6,328 nt of DNA, taken from positions 1 through 6,328 of the forward strand of contig JAATEU010000355.1 of the NCBI GenBank assembly GCA_015655565.1. Direction: 5' to 3'. Positions 5,739 through 6,328 of the stretch are shown piece by piece. The notes under the pieces are model-generated. The model had not been told where the DNA came from. It did no database searches and was given only the letters and a program-made list of their open reading frames with translations. A program made the translations under genes and the position numbers. The first letter of the stretch is position 1, and each line of letters begins with the position of its first letter. Source of the DNA: Clostridiales bacterium (GTDB lineage Bacteria > Bacillota > Clostridia > Lachnospirales > Lachnospiraceae).

Positions 5739-6212
5739 ATGAAAACAGAAAAACGGGTGGAAGATTCACGGACGGAACAAATACAGTTACTTATGCCCCA
5801 GCATATCAACGGAACCGGCAGATTATTTGGTGGTAAGCTAATGGAATGGATTGATATTGTAGGGGGCGTTGCAGCAAGAAGGCATTCGGAGTGTGATGTA
5901 ATAACGGCTGCAATTGATAACCTTCAGTTTAAGGAGGGAGCCTATAAGAATGATACTTTGGTTTTAATCGGGCGTGTTACGTATGTGGGCAATACTTCCA
6001 TGGAAGTCCGTGTAGATACTTATGTGGAGGAACTGTCCGGTACCCGCAGGCCGATTAACCGGGCATATATGGTTTTTGTAGCATTGGATGGTGAGGGTAA
6101 TCCAACCCGTGTGCCCCGGTTGACCATTGAAACAGAATCCCAGCGTGCAGAGTGGGAAGGCGCATTAAAGCGGAACGAATTGCGTAAAATAAGAAGAACG
6201 GAAGGTTATTAG
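5739..6212 (+). CDS. Hotdog-fold acyl-CoA thioesterase (YciA/BFIT-like)
   Basis: A 157-residue cytoplasmic hotdog thioesterase expected to hydrolyse acyl-CoA to free acid and CoA. The signature is NGTGRLFGGKLMEWIDIVGG (24-43), holding Asn24 and Asp39, which match the catalytic pair of related hexameric acyl-CoA thioesterases, followed by ITAAIDNLQF and the beta-strand block RVTYVGNTSMEVRVDTYVE. Chain-length preference cannot be read from the sequence. The ATG at 5739 has GAGGAG seven bases upstream (5726-5731), better than the in-frame TTG at 5712. It follows apbE by 37 bases with no terminator or clear promoter between, so cotranscription is likely. A functional link to the flavoprotein module is not evident; the pairing may be incidental. 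No terminator is seen before spoIIID. Confidence 0.93.
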   Translation: MKTEKRVEDSRTEQIQLLMPQHINGTGRLFGGKLMEWIDIVGGVAARRHSECDVITAAIDNLQFKEGAYKNDTLVLIGRVTYVGNTSMEVRVDTYVEELSGTRRPINRAYMVFVALDGEGNPTRVPRLTIETESQRAEWEGALKRNELRKIRRTEGY

Positions 6213-6220
6213 CAATCTGA

Positions 6221-6248
6221 CATATCATGGGACAAACAAGCATATATT
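6221..6248 (+). promoter_or_regulatory. Sigma-E-like sporulation promoter upstream of spoIIID
   Basis: CATATC (6221-6226), a 14-base spacer and CATATATT (6241-6248). This fits the sigma-E pattern of an ATATT-like -35 and a CATACAAT-like -10 (6 of 8 bases) at the usual 13-15 base spacing. In Bacillus subtilis spoIIID is transcribed by sigma-E RNA polymerase in the mother cell, which supports the call. The start site would lie near 6254. Confidence 0.6.
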
Positions 6249-6275
6249 AGAAAAAACAAGCTTGGGGGCCCTGTG

Positions 6276-6328
6276 ATGCAGCAATACATAGAAGATAGAA
6301 TAATCGAGCTGGCTTATTATACCATTGA
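6276..6328 (+). CDS. spoIIID: SpoIIID sporulation transcriptional regulator (5' end only)
   Basis: Only 17 complete codons are present, reading MQQYIEDRIIELAYYTI. This closely follows the conserved N-terminus of SpoIIID, a mother-cell DNA-binding regulator of about 80-95 residues whose members begin M-x-x-Y-I-x-x-R-x-x-x-I/L-A/G-x-Y-I. The helix-turn-helix lies beyond the edge. The ATG at 6276 follows a G-rich ribosome binding site (GGGGG, 6264-6268) by seven bases; a GTG codon directly before it is an alternative start. The sigma-E-like promoter immediately upstream agrees with the identification, although readthrough from apbE and the thioesterase gene is also possible. It implies that the organism forms endospores. 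Confidence 0.8.
   Translation, partial: MQQYIEDRIIELAYYTI

Overview
The window looks like chromosomal DNA of an endospore-forming, low-to-mid-GC Firmicute, most likely class Clostridia and possibly a Lachnospiraceae relative. The reasons are strong AGGAG-type ribosome binding sites, sigma-A-like promoters with 17-base spacers, Clostridia-like versions of every recognisable protein, and the first codons of spoIIID at the right edge behind a sigma-E-like promoter. The taxonomic call is inference from gene content; no rRNA is present.

Layout. Bases 1-190 are very AT-rich and probably hold the 5' end of an unrecognised minus-strand gene running off the left edge. Bases 196-385 are a 190-bp element with terminal inverted repeats of the GGnCTGTTGCAAAATAG type and no transposase, so a MITE-like remnant. 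A two-component system follows on the minus strand: an OmpR/PhoB response regulator (1739-2413), then a membrane histidine kinase (439-1737) one base downstream. A 429-bp divergent intergenic region separates it from a plus-strand membrane-anchored NusG-domain-II protein (2843-3208). That gene converges on a minus-strand FMN-binding flavoprotein (3323-4348), with a strong terminator hairpin between them. A second divergent region (4349-4642) leads to a plus-strand apbE (4643-5701), an acyl-CoA thioesterase (5739-6212) and the start of spoIIID (6276 to the edge).

How the genes fit together. The NusG-II protein, the membrane-anchored FMN_bind protein and the ApbE lipoprotein form a recognisable set: ApbE-type flavin transferases attach FMN covalently to a Ser/Thr in FMN_bind domains outside the membrane. 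The set suggests an extracytoplasmic flavin-based electron-transfer module, but no membrane electron donor (Rnf, Ndh2/Eet or NapH-like) lies in the window. The adjacent two-component system may sense the envelope or redox state and control the module.

The most notable unexplained signal is a bipartite sequence (CGGCGAACGCAYGAA ... CATAATATTCC) present once in each of the two divergent intergenic regions, in opposite orientations, between the back-to-back promoters. A second notable point is the architecture of the flavoprotein, where a complete-looking second FMN-binding-like domain appears to be inserted inside an RnfG-like domain, giving two potential flavinylation sites.
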